Origin: Halichoerus grypus | Taxonomy: Eukaryota; Chordata; Mammalia; Carnivora; Phocidae | DNA length: 64,000 nt | Direction: 5' to 3' | Assembly: GCF_964656455.1 (NCBI RefSeq) | Contig: NC_135725.1 | Span: 49,731,688-49,795,687, forward strand | Shown here: positions 1 through 12,483 of the stretch, one piece after another | How the letters are laid out: every line of letters starts with the position of its first letter | Numbering within the stretch: position 1 is the first letter of the stretch | Translations under genes and position numbers: made by a program | The notes under the pieces: generated by a model | The model's input: the letters and a program-made list of their open reading frames with translations, nothing else | Told to the model about the DNA's origin: nothing | Databases searched by the model: none

Positions 1-3000
1 GAGGTCATATGATACATGTCTTTCTCTGTTTGACTTACTTCGCTCAGCATAATACCCTCCAGTTCCATCCACGTCGTTGCAAATGGCAAGATCTTATTCC
101 TTTTGATGGCTGCATAATATTCCATTGTATATATATACCACATCTTCTTTATCCATTCATCTGTTGATGGACATCTTGGCTCTTTCCACAGTTTGGCTAT
201 TGTGGACATTGCTGCTATAAACATCGGGGTGCACGTAGCCTTTCGGGTCCCTACTTTTGTATCTTTGGGGTAAATACCCAGTAGTGCAATTGCTGGATCA
301 TATGGTAGCTCTATTTTCAACTTTTTGAGGAACCTCCATACTGTTTTCCAGAGTGGCTGCACCAGCTTGCATTCCCACCAACAGTGTAGGAGGGTTCCCC
401 TTTCTCCGCATCCCCGCCAACATCTGTCATTTCCTGACTTGTTAATTTTAGCCATTCTGACTGGTGTGAGGTGGTATCTCATTGAGGTTTTGATTTGGAT
501 TTCCCTGATGCCGAGCGATATTGAACACTTTTTCATGTGTCTGTTGGCCATTTGGATGTCTTCTTTGGAAAAATGTCTGTTCATGTCTTCTGCCCATTTC
601 TTGATTGGATTCTTTGTTCTTTTGGTGTTGAGTTTGATGAGTTCTTTATAGATTTTGGATACTAGCCCTTTATCTGATATGTCATTTGCAAATATCTTCT
701 CCCATTCTGTCAGTTGTCTTTTGGTTTTGTTGACTGTTTCCTTTGCTTTGCAAAAGCTTTTTATCTTGATGAAGTCCCAAGAGTTCATTTTTGCCCTTGC
801 TTCCCTTGCCTTTGGCGATGTTTCTAGGAAGAAGTTGCTGCAGCTGAGGTCGAAGAGGTTGCTGCCTGTGTTCTCCTTTAGGATTTTGATGGTCTCCTGT
901 CTCACATTGAGGTCTTTCAACCATTTGGAGTCTATTTTTGTGTGTGGTGTAAGGAAATGGTCCAGTTTCATTCTTCTGCATGTGGCTGTCCAATTTTCCC
1001 AACACCATTTGTTGAAGAGACTGTCTTTTTGCCATTGGACATTCTTTCCTGCTTTGTCAAAGATTAGTTGACCATAGAGTTGAGGGTCCATTTCTGGGCT
1101 CTCTATTCTGTTCCATTGATCCATGTGTCTGTTTTTGTGCCAGTACCATACTGTCTTGATGATGACAGCTTTGTAGTAGAGCTGGAAGTCTGGAATTGTG
1201 ATGCCGCCAGCTTTGCTTTTCTTTTTCAACATTCCTCTGGCTATGCGGGGTCTTTTCTGGTTCCATACAAATTTTAGGATTATTTGTTCCATTTCTTTGA
1301 AGAAAGTGGATGGTATTTTGATGGGGATTGCATTGAATGTGTAGATTGCTCTAGGTAGCATTGACATCTTCACAATATTTGTTCTTCCAATCCATGAGCA
1401 TGGAACGTTTTTCCATTTCTTTGTGTCTTCCTCAATTTCTTTCATGAGTATTTTATAGTTTTCTGAGTACAGATCCTTTGCCTCTTTGGTTAGATTTATT
1501 CCTAGGTATCTTATGGTTTTGGGTGCAATTGTAAATGGGATCGACTCCTTAATTTCTCTTTCTTCTGACTTGTTGTTGGTGTATAGGAATGCCACTGACT
1601 TCTGTGCATTGATTTTATATCCTGCCACTTGACTGAATTCCTGTATGAGTTCTAGCAGTTTTGGGGTGGAGTCTTTGGGATTTTCCACATAAAGTATCAT
1701 ATCATCTGCAAAGAGTGAGAGTTTGACTTCTTCTTTGCCAATTTGGATGCCTTTGATTTCTTTTTGTTGTCTGATTGCTGTGGCTAGGACTTCCAATACT
1801 ATGTTGAATAGCAGTGGTGATAGTGGACATCCCTGCCGCGTTCCTGACCTTAGGGGGAAAGCTCTCAGTTTTTCCCCATTGAGAATGATATTTGCTGTAG
1901 GTTTTTCATAGACGGCTTTTATGATATTGAGGTATGTACCCTCTATGCCTATACTCTGAAGAGTTTTGATCAAGAAAGGATGCTGTACTTTGTCAAATGC
2001 TTTTTCTGCATCTATTGAGAGGATCATATGATTCTTGTTCTTTCTTTTGTTAATGTATTGTATCACGTTGATTGATTTGCGGATGTTGAACCAACCTTGC
2101 AGCCCAGGGATAAATCCGACTTGGTCGTGGTGAATAATCCTTTTAATGTACTGTTGGATCCTATTGGCTAGTATTTTGGTGAGAATTTTTGCATCCATGT
2201 TCATCAGGGATATTGGTCTGTAATTCTCCTTTTGATGGGGTCTTTGTCTGGTTTTGGGATCAAGGTAATGCTGGCCTCATAAAATGAGTTTGGAAATTTT
2301 CCTTCCATTTCTATTTTTTGGAACAGTTTCAGAAGGATAGGTATTAATTCTTCTTGAAATGTTTGGTAGAATTCCCCTGGGAAGCCATCTGGCCCTGGGC
2401 TTTTGTGTTTTGGGAGATTTTTGATGACTGCTTCTATTTCCTTAGTGGTTATAGGTCTGTTCAGGTTTTCTATTTCTTCCTGGTTCAGTTTTGGTAGTTG
2501 ATACATCTCTAGGAATGCATCCATTACTTCCAGGTTATCTAATTTGCTGGCATAGAGTTGCTCATAATATGTTCTTATAATTGTTTGTATTTCTTTGGTG
2601 TTGGTTGTGATTTCTCCTCTTTCATTCATGATTTTGTTGATTTGGGTCATTTCTCTTTTCTTTTTGATAAGTCTGGCCAGGGGCTTATCAATCTTGTTAA
2701 TTCTTTCAAAGAACCAGCTCCTAGTTTCGTTGATCTGTTCTACTGTTCTTTTGGTTTCTATTTCATTGATTTCTGCTCTGATCTTCATTATTTCTCTTCT
2801 CCTGCTGGGTTTAGGCTTTATTTGCTGTTCTTTCTCCAGCTCCTTTAGGTGTAGGGTTAGGTTGTGTACTTGAGACCTTTCTTGTTTCTTGAGAAAGGCT
2901 TGTATTGCTATATACTTTCCTCTTAGGACTGCCTTTGCTGTATCCCAAAGATTTTGAATAGTTGTGTTTTCATTTTCATTGGTTTCCATGAATTTTTTTA

Positions 3001-3805
3001 ATTCTTCTTTAATTTCCTGGTTGACCCATTCATTCTTCAGTAGGATGCTCTTTAGCCTCCATGTATTTGAGTTCTTTCCAACTTTCCTCTTGTGATTGAG
3101 TTCTAGTTTCAAAGCATTGTGGTCTGAAAATAGGCAGGGGATGATCCCAATCTTCTGGTACCGGTTGAGACCTGATTTATGACCTAGGATGTGATCTATT
3201 TTGGAGAATGTTCCATGGGCACTAGAGAAGAATGTGTATTCCGTTGCTTTGGGATGGAATGTTCTGAATATGTCTGTGAAGTCCATTTGGTCCAGTGTGT
3301 CATTTAAAGTCTTTATTTCCTTGTTGATCTTTTGCTTAGATGATCTGTCCATTTCAGTGAGGGGGGTGTTAAAGTCCCCCACTATTATTGTATTGTTGTC
3401 GATGTGTTTCTTTGCTTTTGTTATTAATTGCCTTATATAATTGGCTGCTCCTATGTTAGGGGCAGAGATATTTACAATTGTTAGATCTTCTTGTTGGATA
3501 GACCCTTTAAGTATGATATAGTGTCCTTCCTCATCTCTTATTACAGTCTTTGGTTTAAAATCTAATTTGTCTGATATAAGGATTGCCACCCCAGCTTTCT
3601 TTTGGTGTCCATTAGCATGGTAAATGGTTTTCCACCCCCTCACTTTCAATCTGGTGGTGTCTTTTGGTCTAAAATGAGTCTCTTGCAGACAGCATATCGA
3701 TGGGTCTTGTTTTTTAATCCAATCTGATAGCCTGTGTCTTTTGATTGGGGCATTTAGCCCATTTACATTCAGGGTAACTATTGAAAGATAGGAATTCAGT
3801 GCCAT
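1..3805 (-). pseudogene. L1 ORF2 (endonuclease-reverse transcriptase), one 1-bp frameshift, otherwise open
   Basis: ORF2p nicks the target and reverse-transcribes L1 or SINE RNA. From Met at 3805 the frame runs 533 residues: an APE-like endonuclease in roughly residues 1-240 (LNVNGLN, QETH, GDFN, SKIDHI and SDH motifs all present; the usual NIYAPN is NISAPN here), a linker, and the start of the RT domain. The frame then terminates at 2204. The cause is visible: 4 T at 2230-2233 where the second L1 has 5 T (36443-36447), a 1-bp deletion. From that point I read the shifted frame triplet by triplet to position 3 and found no stop, so about 740 further codons (RT palm with F-A-D-D at 1701-1712, thumb, Cys-rich C terminus) are open to the window edge. 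Full-length ORF2p is about 1275 residues, so nearly all of it is present. Confidence 0.9.
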
Positions 3806-3886
3806 TGTATTGCCTGTAAAGTGACTGTTACTGTATATTGTTTGTGTTCCTTTCTGGTCTATGTTGCTTTTAGGCTCTCTCTTTGC

Positions 3887-4696
3887 TTAGAGGACCCCTT
3901 TCAATATTTGTTGTAGGGCTGGTTTCGTGTTTGCAAATTCCTTTAGTTTTTGTTTGTCCTGGAAGCTTTTTATCTCTCCTTCAATTTTCAATGACAGCCT
4001 AGCTGGATATAGTATTCTTGGCTGCATATTTTTCTCATTTAGTGCTCTGAATATGTCCTGCCAGTCCTTTCTGGCCTGCCAGGTCTCTGTGGATAAGTCT
4101 GTTGCCAATCTAATGTTTCTACCATTGTAGGTTACATATCTCTTCTCCCGAGCTGCTTTCAGGATTTTCTCTTTGTCTCTGAGCCTCGTAAGTTTTACTA
4201 TTAGATGTCGGGGTGTTGACTTATTTTTCTTGATTTTGAGAGGGGTTCTCTGTGCCTCCTGGATTTTGATGCCTGTTTCCTTCCCCAAATTAGGGAAGTT
4301 CTCTGCTATAATTTGCTCCATTATACCTTCTGCCCCTCTCTCTCTTTCTTCTTCTTCTGGGATCCCAATTATTCTAATGTTGTTTCGTCTTATGGTATCG
4401 TTTATCTCTCGAATTCTGCTCTCGTGATCCAGTAGTTGTTTATCTCTCTTTTTCTCAGCTTCTTTATTTTCCAACATTTGGTCTTCTATCTCACTGATTC
4501 TTTCTTCTGCCTCATTTATCCTAGCAGTTAGCGCCCCCATATTTGATTGCACCTCATTGATAGCCTTTTTGATTTCTACTTGGTTAGATTTTAGTTCTTT
4601 TACTTCTCCAGAAAGGGTTTCTCTAATAACTTCCATGTTTTTTTCAAGCCCAGCTAGTATCTTTAAAGTGATGATTCTGAACTCTAGATCTGACAT
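3887..4696 (-). CDS. L1 ORF1 protein (RNA-binding chaperone), start codon lost
   Basis: ORF1p is the trimeric nucleic-acid chaperone that coats L1 RNA in the cytoplasmic ribonucleoprotein. The open frame given here is 269 residues from an internal Met. In the same frame there is no stop for another 29 codons upstream, reaching position 4783, where the second L1 in this window has ATG but this copy has ATA. So the frame is complete (about 298 codons) and only the initiator is lost. Visible parts are a heptad-rich coiled coil in roughly residues 20-100 (repeated E/K/I/L, ending near the EIEDQM stretch), an RRM-like segment starting near RRNNIRIIGIPE, and the basic C-terminal domain with the conserved ARLS and TWQARKDW motifs. 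It ends 81 bp before ORF2. The family assignment is firm; whether any protein is made from the internal Met is unknown. Confidence 0.9.
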   Translation of the reverse strand: MSDLEFRIITLKILAGLEKNMEVIRETLSGEVKELKSNQVEIKKAINEVQSNMGALTARINEAEERISEIEDQMLENKEAEKKRDKQLLDHESRIREINDTIRRNNIRIIGIPEEEERERGAEGIMEQIIAENFPNLGKETGIKIQEAQRTPLKIKKNKSTPRHLIVKLTRLRDKEKILKAAREKRYVTYNGRNIRLATDLSTETWQARKDWQDIFRALNEKNMQPRILYPARLSLKIEGEIKSFQDKQKLKEFANTKPALQQILKGVL

Positions 4697-5084
4697 CGTA
4701 CTAATGTCCGTATTGAGTAGGTCCCTGGCAGTTGGTACTACCTCTTGTTCTTTTTGTTGAGGTGATTTTTTCCGTCTTGTTATTTTGTGCAGAGGAGAAT
4801 AGATTAATGAGAGAACAAAATGCTAGCAGGGTAACAACGTCCCCAGAAAATATACTCTAAGGAGGGAAGGATATTCTATCAGAAATTACAGTTAGTGTCT
4901 GTGAGTAACAACTTGGAATCAGGAAAGAACTAGTTGTGTCTGAGGAACTTAAAAAGGCCAGCATTGTTGCAGCTTAATTAGTGAGAGGCTAAACTAACCC
5001 AAGAAAGTTTAATTAACAGCCAATCAATGCATAATTCACATATAACATGTTTATATTTTCTGCAAAGTGAGAAGTTTAGATAAT

Positions 5085-5310
5085 TATCTAGACCAGGATA
5101 GGGGCAAAATATAGCCTGCAGGTCAAATCTGGCCTGTTATTGTAATAAAGCTTTGTTAGAAGGCAGCCATGCTCATCCATTTATTGTTTTCTATGGTTGC
5201 TTTTGTACTACGACAGCAGAGTTGAATAGTAATGAAAGAAATTCCATTGCTCCAAAGCCTAAAATGGCTCTTCATAGAAAAAGTCAAGCTCTGGTGTTGA
5301 TCCTTGTAGT
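5085..5310. mobile_element. Nonautonomous hAT-type DNA transposon remnant
   Basis: Degraded copy of the widespread mammalian element whose middle contains the blocks GGCAGCCATGCTCATCCA and GCAGAGTTGA and whose ends read roughly CAGGGGT.GGCAAACT / AGTTTGCCGACCCCTG. A second copy lies at 28830. I recognise it as a hAT (Charlie-like) nonautonomous family but am not sure of the Repbase name. Confidence 0.65.
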
Positions 5311-6020
5311 TTAACATAAAGTACATTTGCATACATGGACACATGTACATATATACATACACAGAAACACAAAAATGTTACCTCAGCAGTCTCCATGAAT
5401 TTAGACATGAATATCAAAATCTTGATTCGTGGTGAGTGGATTCTTAATTAGCACTAAAATCCTCTTTGTTGAAATAGTTTCATATGATATGAGCATCAAG
5501 TAAAGATCATGATTCTTCTAAGATGATGGTCAAGGAAGACAAAAGTCTAGACTGTAGGAGAATAATTCAGGGTTTGTAGTTTTATTAAATATGCCTTAGG
5601 ATATGTGTGATTCTAAAAAAATTATTACAAAGAAATCTTCATATTGAATTTCAGCAACAAAAATGTGTAGAGCTTTTTGTGGTAGAAAAGTATATAGTGC
5701 ATTAGTATATGTAATTGCCAAAGTATTAGAATTGGAAATGTAGAATTACAAGTGTCAGAGCATACTTCATCATTAACAGTGCAGTATAACTCCAGGTGCA
5801 GCAAAATTTCAAACACTATGTATTTTAAATACTTTTATAAAAGATTGACCTTTGACTTTAAGTGGAAATGCATAATGCCAGTATATTTGAGAAGTAATAG
5901 AAAATGCATCTGTTAGAAAAAAAATGCATCTGTTTTCAGATGCGGCATTACAATTTGCAATCCCAAAATAAAAAGGAGTGGAAAGACATGAACATCTTAA
6001 ATATTATAATCTTTAACAAT
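5310..6020. other. Unique AT-rich sequence, nothing recognised
   Basis: No repeat family, RNA gene or coding signature is evident. There is a short near-repeat of AAAAATGCATCTGTT around 5905-5935. Confidence 0.5.
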
Positions 6021-6960
6021 TAATTTAGAATAAAATATATAAATTATAAATAATACATATAGTTTAATGTACAATAATAAACATCTGTGTACCTCTTTCC
6101 CAGTTTAAGATATAAAATAGAAAATTGATATCACTTGTGAACTTCGTAATCATATTCCCTCCAATCATATTCTTCCTCTTTCTTAGTAGAAACAATAACT
6201 TCCTTAACTTTATAATGATTTATAATGATTTATATACTTTATAATGATGTTTTTCTTTGTAAATTAACTGCATATGCATGTATCTGTAAGTTATATGTTG
6301 TTTAGTATTTTAAAAAAAATTTATATACTTTCATAACACTTTTATTCTAATTTGCTTCTTTAATTCAATATAACATGTTTGATATTTATCCATATTGATT
6401 CCTGTAGCTGTGTTGCACTCATTTTCACTGCTCGTATAGTATTCCATTGTATGAATATACCATGCTGTATGTGGTAGCTTATTTAGGTTATTTCTAGATT
6501 TTGCTGTTATTACCAATGCTGCTTTGAATGATAATGCACATATTTCTGAATTCACCTGTATAAAAAATTCCCTAAGAATATCTAGGAGTAAAATTGCTGG
6601 ATCTAGGTTATATCCAACATCACTAGATAATGGTAAACTACGATTGAATAAATTTGCACCTTTGTCAGCAAAGTACAAGTGTTCCTCTTACTCTACGACC
6701 TCTCCAAAAGAAATAAGACTTTCTTTTTTTAACTTTAAAGTAAAATAGCAGTGAGCTACATTTTGTTTCTTTTGGAATATCCTTGGTTCCTAAATAGATT
6801 GAATATTTTTCATTTGTTTATAGGTTCTTTGTGTTTCCTTTTCTGTGGAATAACTTGTTCCCACTTCTCTATTGGATTGTTTGTGTTTTATTGAATCAAA
6901 GGAGTTCTTTATATGAGGAGGATAATAGACCTTTGCCCATTATATGAGTTGTTTAGCCTT
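6020..6960 (-). mobile_element. Old degraded LINE-1 fragment (ORF2 end and 3'UTR)
   Basis: On the minus strand this resembles the end of L1 ORF2 and the 3'UTR of an old mammalian L1. Landmarks on the plus strand include GTATTCCATTGTATGAATA, CAATGCTGCTTTGAATGATAA and AAATTGCTGGATC. Many indels and stops show it is ancient. Just beyond, near 7030, TCTGGAAAATTCTCAGCTA resembles an old L1/HAL1 ORF1-region motif, so the element may extend to the microsatellite. Confidence 0.75.
6199..6248. repeat. Short tandem repeat, TTTATAATGA-like unit
   Basis: Three to four imperfect copies of a roughly 10-bp unit (TTTATAATGA) lie inside the old L1 fragment. Confidence 0.6.
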
Positions 6961-7059
6961 TGTTTTTGAATTGTCCTGATTACAGTTTTTGGTTTTCCTG
7001 AATCAGAGGATTAGCATCTTTCAACAATTCTGGAAAATTCTCAGCTACTGGGTATTCAA

Positions 7060-7061
<2 letters not shown>

Positions 7062-7095
<34 letters not shown>
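7062..7095. repeat. (CA)17 microsatellite
   Basis: An uninterrupted CA dinucleotide run of about 34 bp at the edge of the old L1 fragment. Confidence 0.98.
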
Positions 7096-7097
<2 letters not shown>

Positions 7098-10000
7098 ATT
7101 TAACTCCAATCAGACTTTGTCTCTTAAACCTGTATGACTGTGGCCAGCTAAAAGTCAAATTCTAGGTCACAAGAAATTGCCAGATGTCCTTAAGGCAAAT
7201 ACTATCTCCAGTAATTGCTTATTTATATAGAATCAACTTCTTTATATATAGAATAAAACTTTATAATTTTTGGGCCTTACACTTTTCCTTTCTTTATCCT
7301 CAGTGTATCCATACTGTAGGAAAACATTTCCCATGTTTAACCAGAATTATTTGCTATGTATCAGAGGAGATTGTTTCTTTGCGTATCTTGTTGACCATCT
7401 TGCCTTAAACATTACTGGATTTTATTCTTCACCACACCCTGTAATTGTATTCATCCAAGGGAAAATTTTAATCTTCAGCCACAGTCTGGGGGCATCATTG
7501 TACATATATTTCTGAAAGGTCTTTGTCAGTTAGAAAGTAAATAGTTACTTATCACCTGTCACGTAGAAATGCTCTAAGGATTGACAAATTATTCAGCTGT
7601 GTCCTTTTTTTTTTTAAAGTAAATTAATTTAAGGGTGTGATTGTAAATTTAACTAAAACTAGAATTATTTGTATATCATTTTAGATGAAAGAAAATAGAT
7701 ATTCTGACCCTTCTTAGATACACAGTTTACCTTGGTAAGATGGCTTAATATGCATCTGAAGACAGCATTTTCTTTACAGGCCGTTCTTTTTCATACTGTA
7801 GATTATTTAATTGGAAATACTAGCAGATAAATTGAGGTTTTTCCTAGGGTCTATTAAAGACCTTCTCACATGAATATGCTAATAAACAATTAGAAGTCTT
7901 TACCTCATTTTATAAATTAAGTAGTCTAGATGATGGATTAAAATAAAACTTTTATAACTTTGATTTAGTTAATATCTTAAATATGACAACAGCTTTCTTT
8001 GTATCAAACATAAAACTGTTTAGTATGAAAAAAACACCATGTGTCTGTTTTTTGTAAGGCTGATTATCTCACAGGAAAGAAAGCTAGACTGCTTGTGGAC
8101 AAGAGATCTGAGTTTTTCACAGATATGTCTGGATATACGTGAATTTTCTGAGCCTTGAATGAATTCAGATATGATTTCCATTTGTTATTTTGAAATATGG
8201 TAGGATAAATATTGAAATAAAATTGCTGGTATCTAACATTTTATGTCCCCCTCTTTAATCTTACTGGAGATAGTTTTGACTAATTAGTTTCTATATATCT
8301 ATTTTGATGGTTGCTTATTTGGACTACCTATTGGAGTTCTGTTTTGTTTAGGTGTTATGAGAAAGAATCTGAGCAATAAATCAGATGCTTTCTATTTCAG
8401 CTGTTCACATGTACCTAGATGTCAGGTCTTCTGGGTGATGTTGACAGCTAGGATGTAAGCTTGGGGGGAATTCCTTGATAACACCTTCAGAAACAAATGC
8501 TACTGAAAAGAAAAGGATGTTTCTGAAAACAGATGTTCTAGCCACAGCAAGAAAGAAAAATAAGGTAAACATATTTTAAGCATGTTTGAGTCTGCATTTG
8601 TAATGAGAAGTCAATAGGCAGGGTCTTTTTTTGTTTGCTTGTTTGTGGAAATGAAAATGACCTTTTAGGGACCTTTGTTGCATGACACTAGATATTGCCT
8701 AACAGAGAGTATAACCATGGAGACTCAGTAGGCACAGTACCAAGTTAGAACACACTGACTGCTTGTGAACAATTTCCATACCAGCCAGATTGTTGAAGTT
8801 GAGTGGAAACCCATTGTTTGCCAGCTATGGTTCCTGTCACTATTAGTGGAAGGGCTTGGTACAAATATACTATGCCTCTCGACCCTCTTTTGTGACCAGT
8901 AAAAAGTACATAATCATTCTTCATGCAGGGGAGCATACACATGCCCCTGAACATCCTTTTTTTCCTAACAGATCAAGTGAGTAAAAGAAAAGAGCTGTGT
9001 AAGAAAAAGCAAGTAGTACTGGTCATATATAATAAATATCACCTACATTTTAGAACTAATCCTTCTAAATTAAATAGAATTTAACTAAACTTCACTGTTT
9101 TGTTCAACCTCTTCACAATGAAAAGCTTGGATGAAAACCTTGTGGGGAAAATTCAAATGGACCATCAAATTTTGCAGCTGTTGGAGAGTCAACATTTCTT
9201 GCTCTGGTGCCTCCACCATATCATTTGTTTCTGGATCTAAAAATTCAAATCTGGCGTATTAAATGCGTATAGGCAGTCTTTCAGTGGGAGTATCATTGCA
9301 CTATCTGATTGTTTTCCAGAAGTAGGTTATTCTTGCTGAGAGAGTTCTGAGTTCATAGCATGGATAAATGATGTGTGCTAGACTTTCAGGCACAAACATT
9401 AGTAGGGGAAGAATTGACATGCATCCTTGTTTTGCTAAGTGGTGGGTTCAAGATACTTCAGACTATTTTAGATTTGAGTAAAATACAATGAGCAATGTTG
9501 CAAAAATGAGCCTGGTTTAGCAACACCCTGTAACAGTTTTTGCTCACCTAGTCAGCCAGGTCTAGGCACTAGAATGTTGACTCCAAGTGTACTTTCGCAT
9601 TTCATACACCTATAACCCCCTTATAGGACTCTCACCATTCTTGAAAGTTTTTAACAATACATCATTTAAACACTTATAAACACACAAATCTGTAAATATC
9701 ACTGTGGATTATAACTCCTAAGACATTACAGTAAAATATAAAAGCTCTTGCATAAAGGAGAGCAATAGTTAGATTCATAACTGTGTCTAGAAGAAAGGAC
9801 AACTTTCTAGGAATCTTGAACCTTCAGAACCATCTGTTCACACACAATAATTTGAAACGGGGTCACAAAATATAGGTTTAAATATTTCAACATCAGCCAA
9901 ATGGGACTAAGAACTTGCAAAGGTATTTGCCTATATAGATGGAAAATCCTTTCCTCAACCTTAAAATTTTCACGCAAATAAACCAGAGATCCATGAATCG

Positions 10001-10289
10001 CATTTCCACCCAGTAATTACTGTAGTGACTTAGTGTTTGAGGGTCTTGAAAATGGACCTAAGATACTCCTTTTCTAAACCACTGTCTCTTGGATGTATCT
10101 TCAAACATGTCTCCATGCATATTAAATGAATTAAAATTCACATGTAAATATGTTAACAGTACAATATTGGTATTTTACCAGCGTGCCCTAGAAATTGGTA
10201 AAACTCTTATCTAGAAGTAATAAACAGAAATGTGTCTGGCTAGTGTCAGTTCAATATTCTTAATTCTCTGCTTTTAGTATTCTGGTTTT

Positions 10290-10337
10290 GGGGTTTGTGT
10301 ATTGATCCCCTTCTGTGTTTCAAACTTATCTATGTTT
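10290..10337. repeat. 48-bp dispersed repeat, copy 1
   Basis: Nearly identical to 12484-12530 in the same orientation: one 1-bp indel and one substitution over 48 bp. The core contains ATTGATCCCCTTCTGTGTTT. It matches no repeat family I recognise. Confidence 0.85.
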
Positions 10338-11902
10338 TTTTGGTAATCCATGTTGAAACAATTCAGTTTCTTGAATCAGAGCCAGAACTCACAAATACTC
10401 CCCTTGTAGTATTTAGAATTTAAGTGATTTTTTCTACTCTATATTTAGAGCTTTAGTTATTTGTGTTCAGGTTTCTTAGAGCCTAGATCCATGCAGTGCT
10501 TGAAATTAAGTCATTATGTGATTCAAAAGAAGTGAATGCTTCTTTGACATGTATTCTGTCAACTCTGTGGCTAATCTCTGGGAATGGGCTCCCCCCACCC
10601 CCCCCTCACTGCAGCCATTTTATTACCTTGAGTCTGGCGAGGGTACTTCAGCCTCAACTTTTGACTTCAACTTTGAATGTTAAAAGTTCTTTCCCCCCTA
10701 TTTAACAAACACATCAAAACAAAACAAATAAACATGAAAAGCCATGACTCAGTCCTGAGAAACTTTCTCCAGCATCTGGTGCTGACTGCTATGGCCCAGA
10801 ACTGGATTGTGTAATTAAACTACCTCATGACAACTTCTGGGAAGAATATTGTATTAGATTTTAGATTAGCTAACAGGAATGATTCTCTTAAACCATTTTT
10901 ATTTTTGAAATGTATGTAAAAATAACTAGAATCTGCAAAGCAATGGACTCAGCCTTATTATCTTTCTTTTACCATCTTGTCAATATCCATGGATATTTCT
11001 AAAACTGTGATTAAGAATATTTTTGTCCCATATTCTTCTTTCTTCTTCACTATATATTATTACACATCTTATCTGTGTTGGGGAAAACTTCTCCCTACAA
11101 ATTCTCTCATTTCTTTCTAGCCCCTTCTTCATTACATCACACCACATGCAGGACTCTTTTTCTCATAATACTAAATCACAGCTTCTGGGTTTTCAGTATT
11201 AGGTCAAATAGTGTGCTGTTGTTTTTGTTTTTGTTTTAATAATTCTTCCTGAGTCTTTTATGATATTTTCATTCTGTAAATACTGTCTTTTCCACTATAT
11301 TTCCACTATTGAGAGTCTCATTGTAAAAGGTAAGACAACAAATACAATCAATGTGAACAATTTTGCGTTTTCTAAATAAATTGCCTCAATTTATTCCTAT
11401 CATTTTTTCAAGTGCTTCAGGCATCAATGAAAATAGGCTCATTAATTGCTAAGTAAGTAATTTTTCCACAAATACAGTCTTGTTCCAAGCACTCATTTGT
11501 GCATTTACTGTGCGTGACCAGAGTCGCCAAACAAAAGCCTAGTTATTAAGTGAAACGCACATTTCCTTGGAAAGTGGGCATCAGGGTCAGATTAAAATCC
11601 TACACAAATCATAGCATCACTTATGATCACTGCTGGAAAATCAAAATGTTGACTTATTTACTTGGATGGAAAAGCTGAGAGTCATCCACATTGTTGGAGA
11701 GGGTAGTGTGGATGTAAAAGCTTTTCTCTATTTCTTGACCCATGTTGAATGTACTCCCCTCCAAATAATCTTTCTTTGTCCTCACAGTGAAAGATGATCT
11801 CTCTGATTTGTCATAGCATTTTATCTATGATTTTCTGCCATATATTATGTTTTTGTCTTAGATTTATTTAAATACATCTTATCTACCCACCAGAATGTGA
11901 TT

Positions 11903-11926
11903 CCCGCCCCCCCCCCCGCCCCCCCC
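11903..11926. repeat. C-rich homopolymer tract
   Basis: About 24 bp of C interrupted by two G; the complementary strand is a run of G with potential to form a quadruplex. Confidence 0.9.
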
Positions 11927-12483
11927 AGCATGGACATTTGAACCATCCTTACAGTACTTACTTGGATTAGTACCTTGGACAGAGTAGATTCCCACTACTT
12001 GTTGAAAGCATGAATAATGTGATAGTTTTGTAAAAAGTATTACTTATAGAGAGAAGGGCAGGAATAAAACAGGGGAAAGAGGAACTTCTTCGTGTTTATT
12101 TCTTCCTGATTCTGCCTCTATGCAAAGCATAAGTCTCTCCTTTGATTATTTGGATCTTCATTCATTGAGCAGGAATGATGCATCAGACACAGAAGGATGT
12201 GTTCTGCCAGTGTTGAGCTGCTTAGAATTCATGTGCACAGAATTATGAAACAGACCCGAATATGTTGGCTTGTCGTAGGCAAAACACAATTTCCAAGTTT
12301 TTAGGAAAATAAAGGAGTTTGGAAAACTATGAGAGATTTATAAAGACTCAGCAGTCTCATGGTTCTTGAATGTTGTTATTTTGATTGCTATTGTTACCAC
12401 TGTACTTCTCATTGGCATTTATAGAGAGTTCTGTATTTGCCTTGTGTTTCAAAATAATGTGTGTAAGACCGTGGTTATATTTC

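Larger units (their letters stand above)
1..4855 (-). mobile_element. LINE-1, 5'-truncated, nearly intact ORFs; 3' end off window
   Basis: Read on the minus strand this is a young carnivore L1: about 70 bp of 5'UTR, ORF1 (start region 4783, stop 3887), a short spacer, then ORF2 from 3805 to the window edge. Comparison with the second L1 at 33.7-41.2 kb shows identity running through the 5'UTR until about 4855, where the two sequences diverge abruptly, so this copy was truncated there at insertion. The window begins only a few codons before the ORF2 stop, so the 3'UTR, poly(A) and target-site duplication lie outside. Lacking its promoter, the copy could not be transcribed from its own 5'UTR. 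Confidence 0.95.

Noticed and set aside
325..1277. Plus-strand frames of 69-138 codons
   Set aside because: Shadows of the minus-strand L1 ORF2 coding sequence.
7062..7095. CRISPR-like regular repeat
   Set aside because: Pure dinucleotide microsatellite in mammalian DNA; no spacers.
9118..9240. A 40-codon frame starting ATGAAAAGCTTG
   Set aside because: Length is within chance for the window, and there is no upstream promoter, homologue or splice context I can name.
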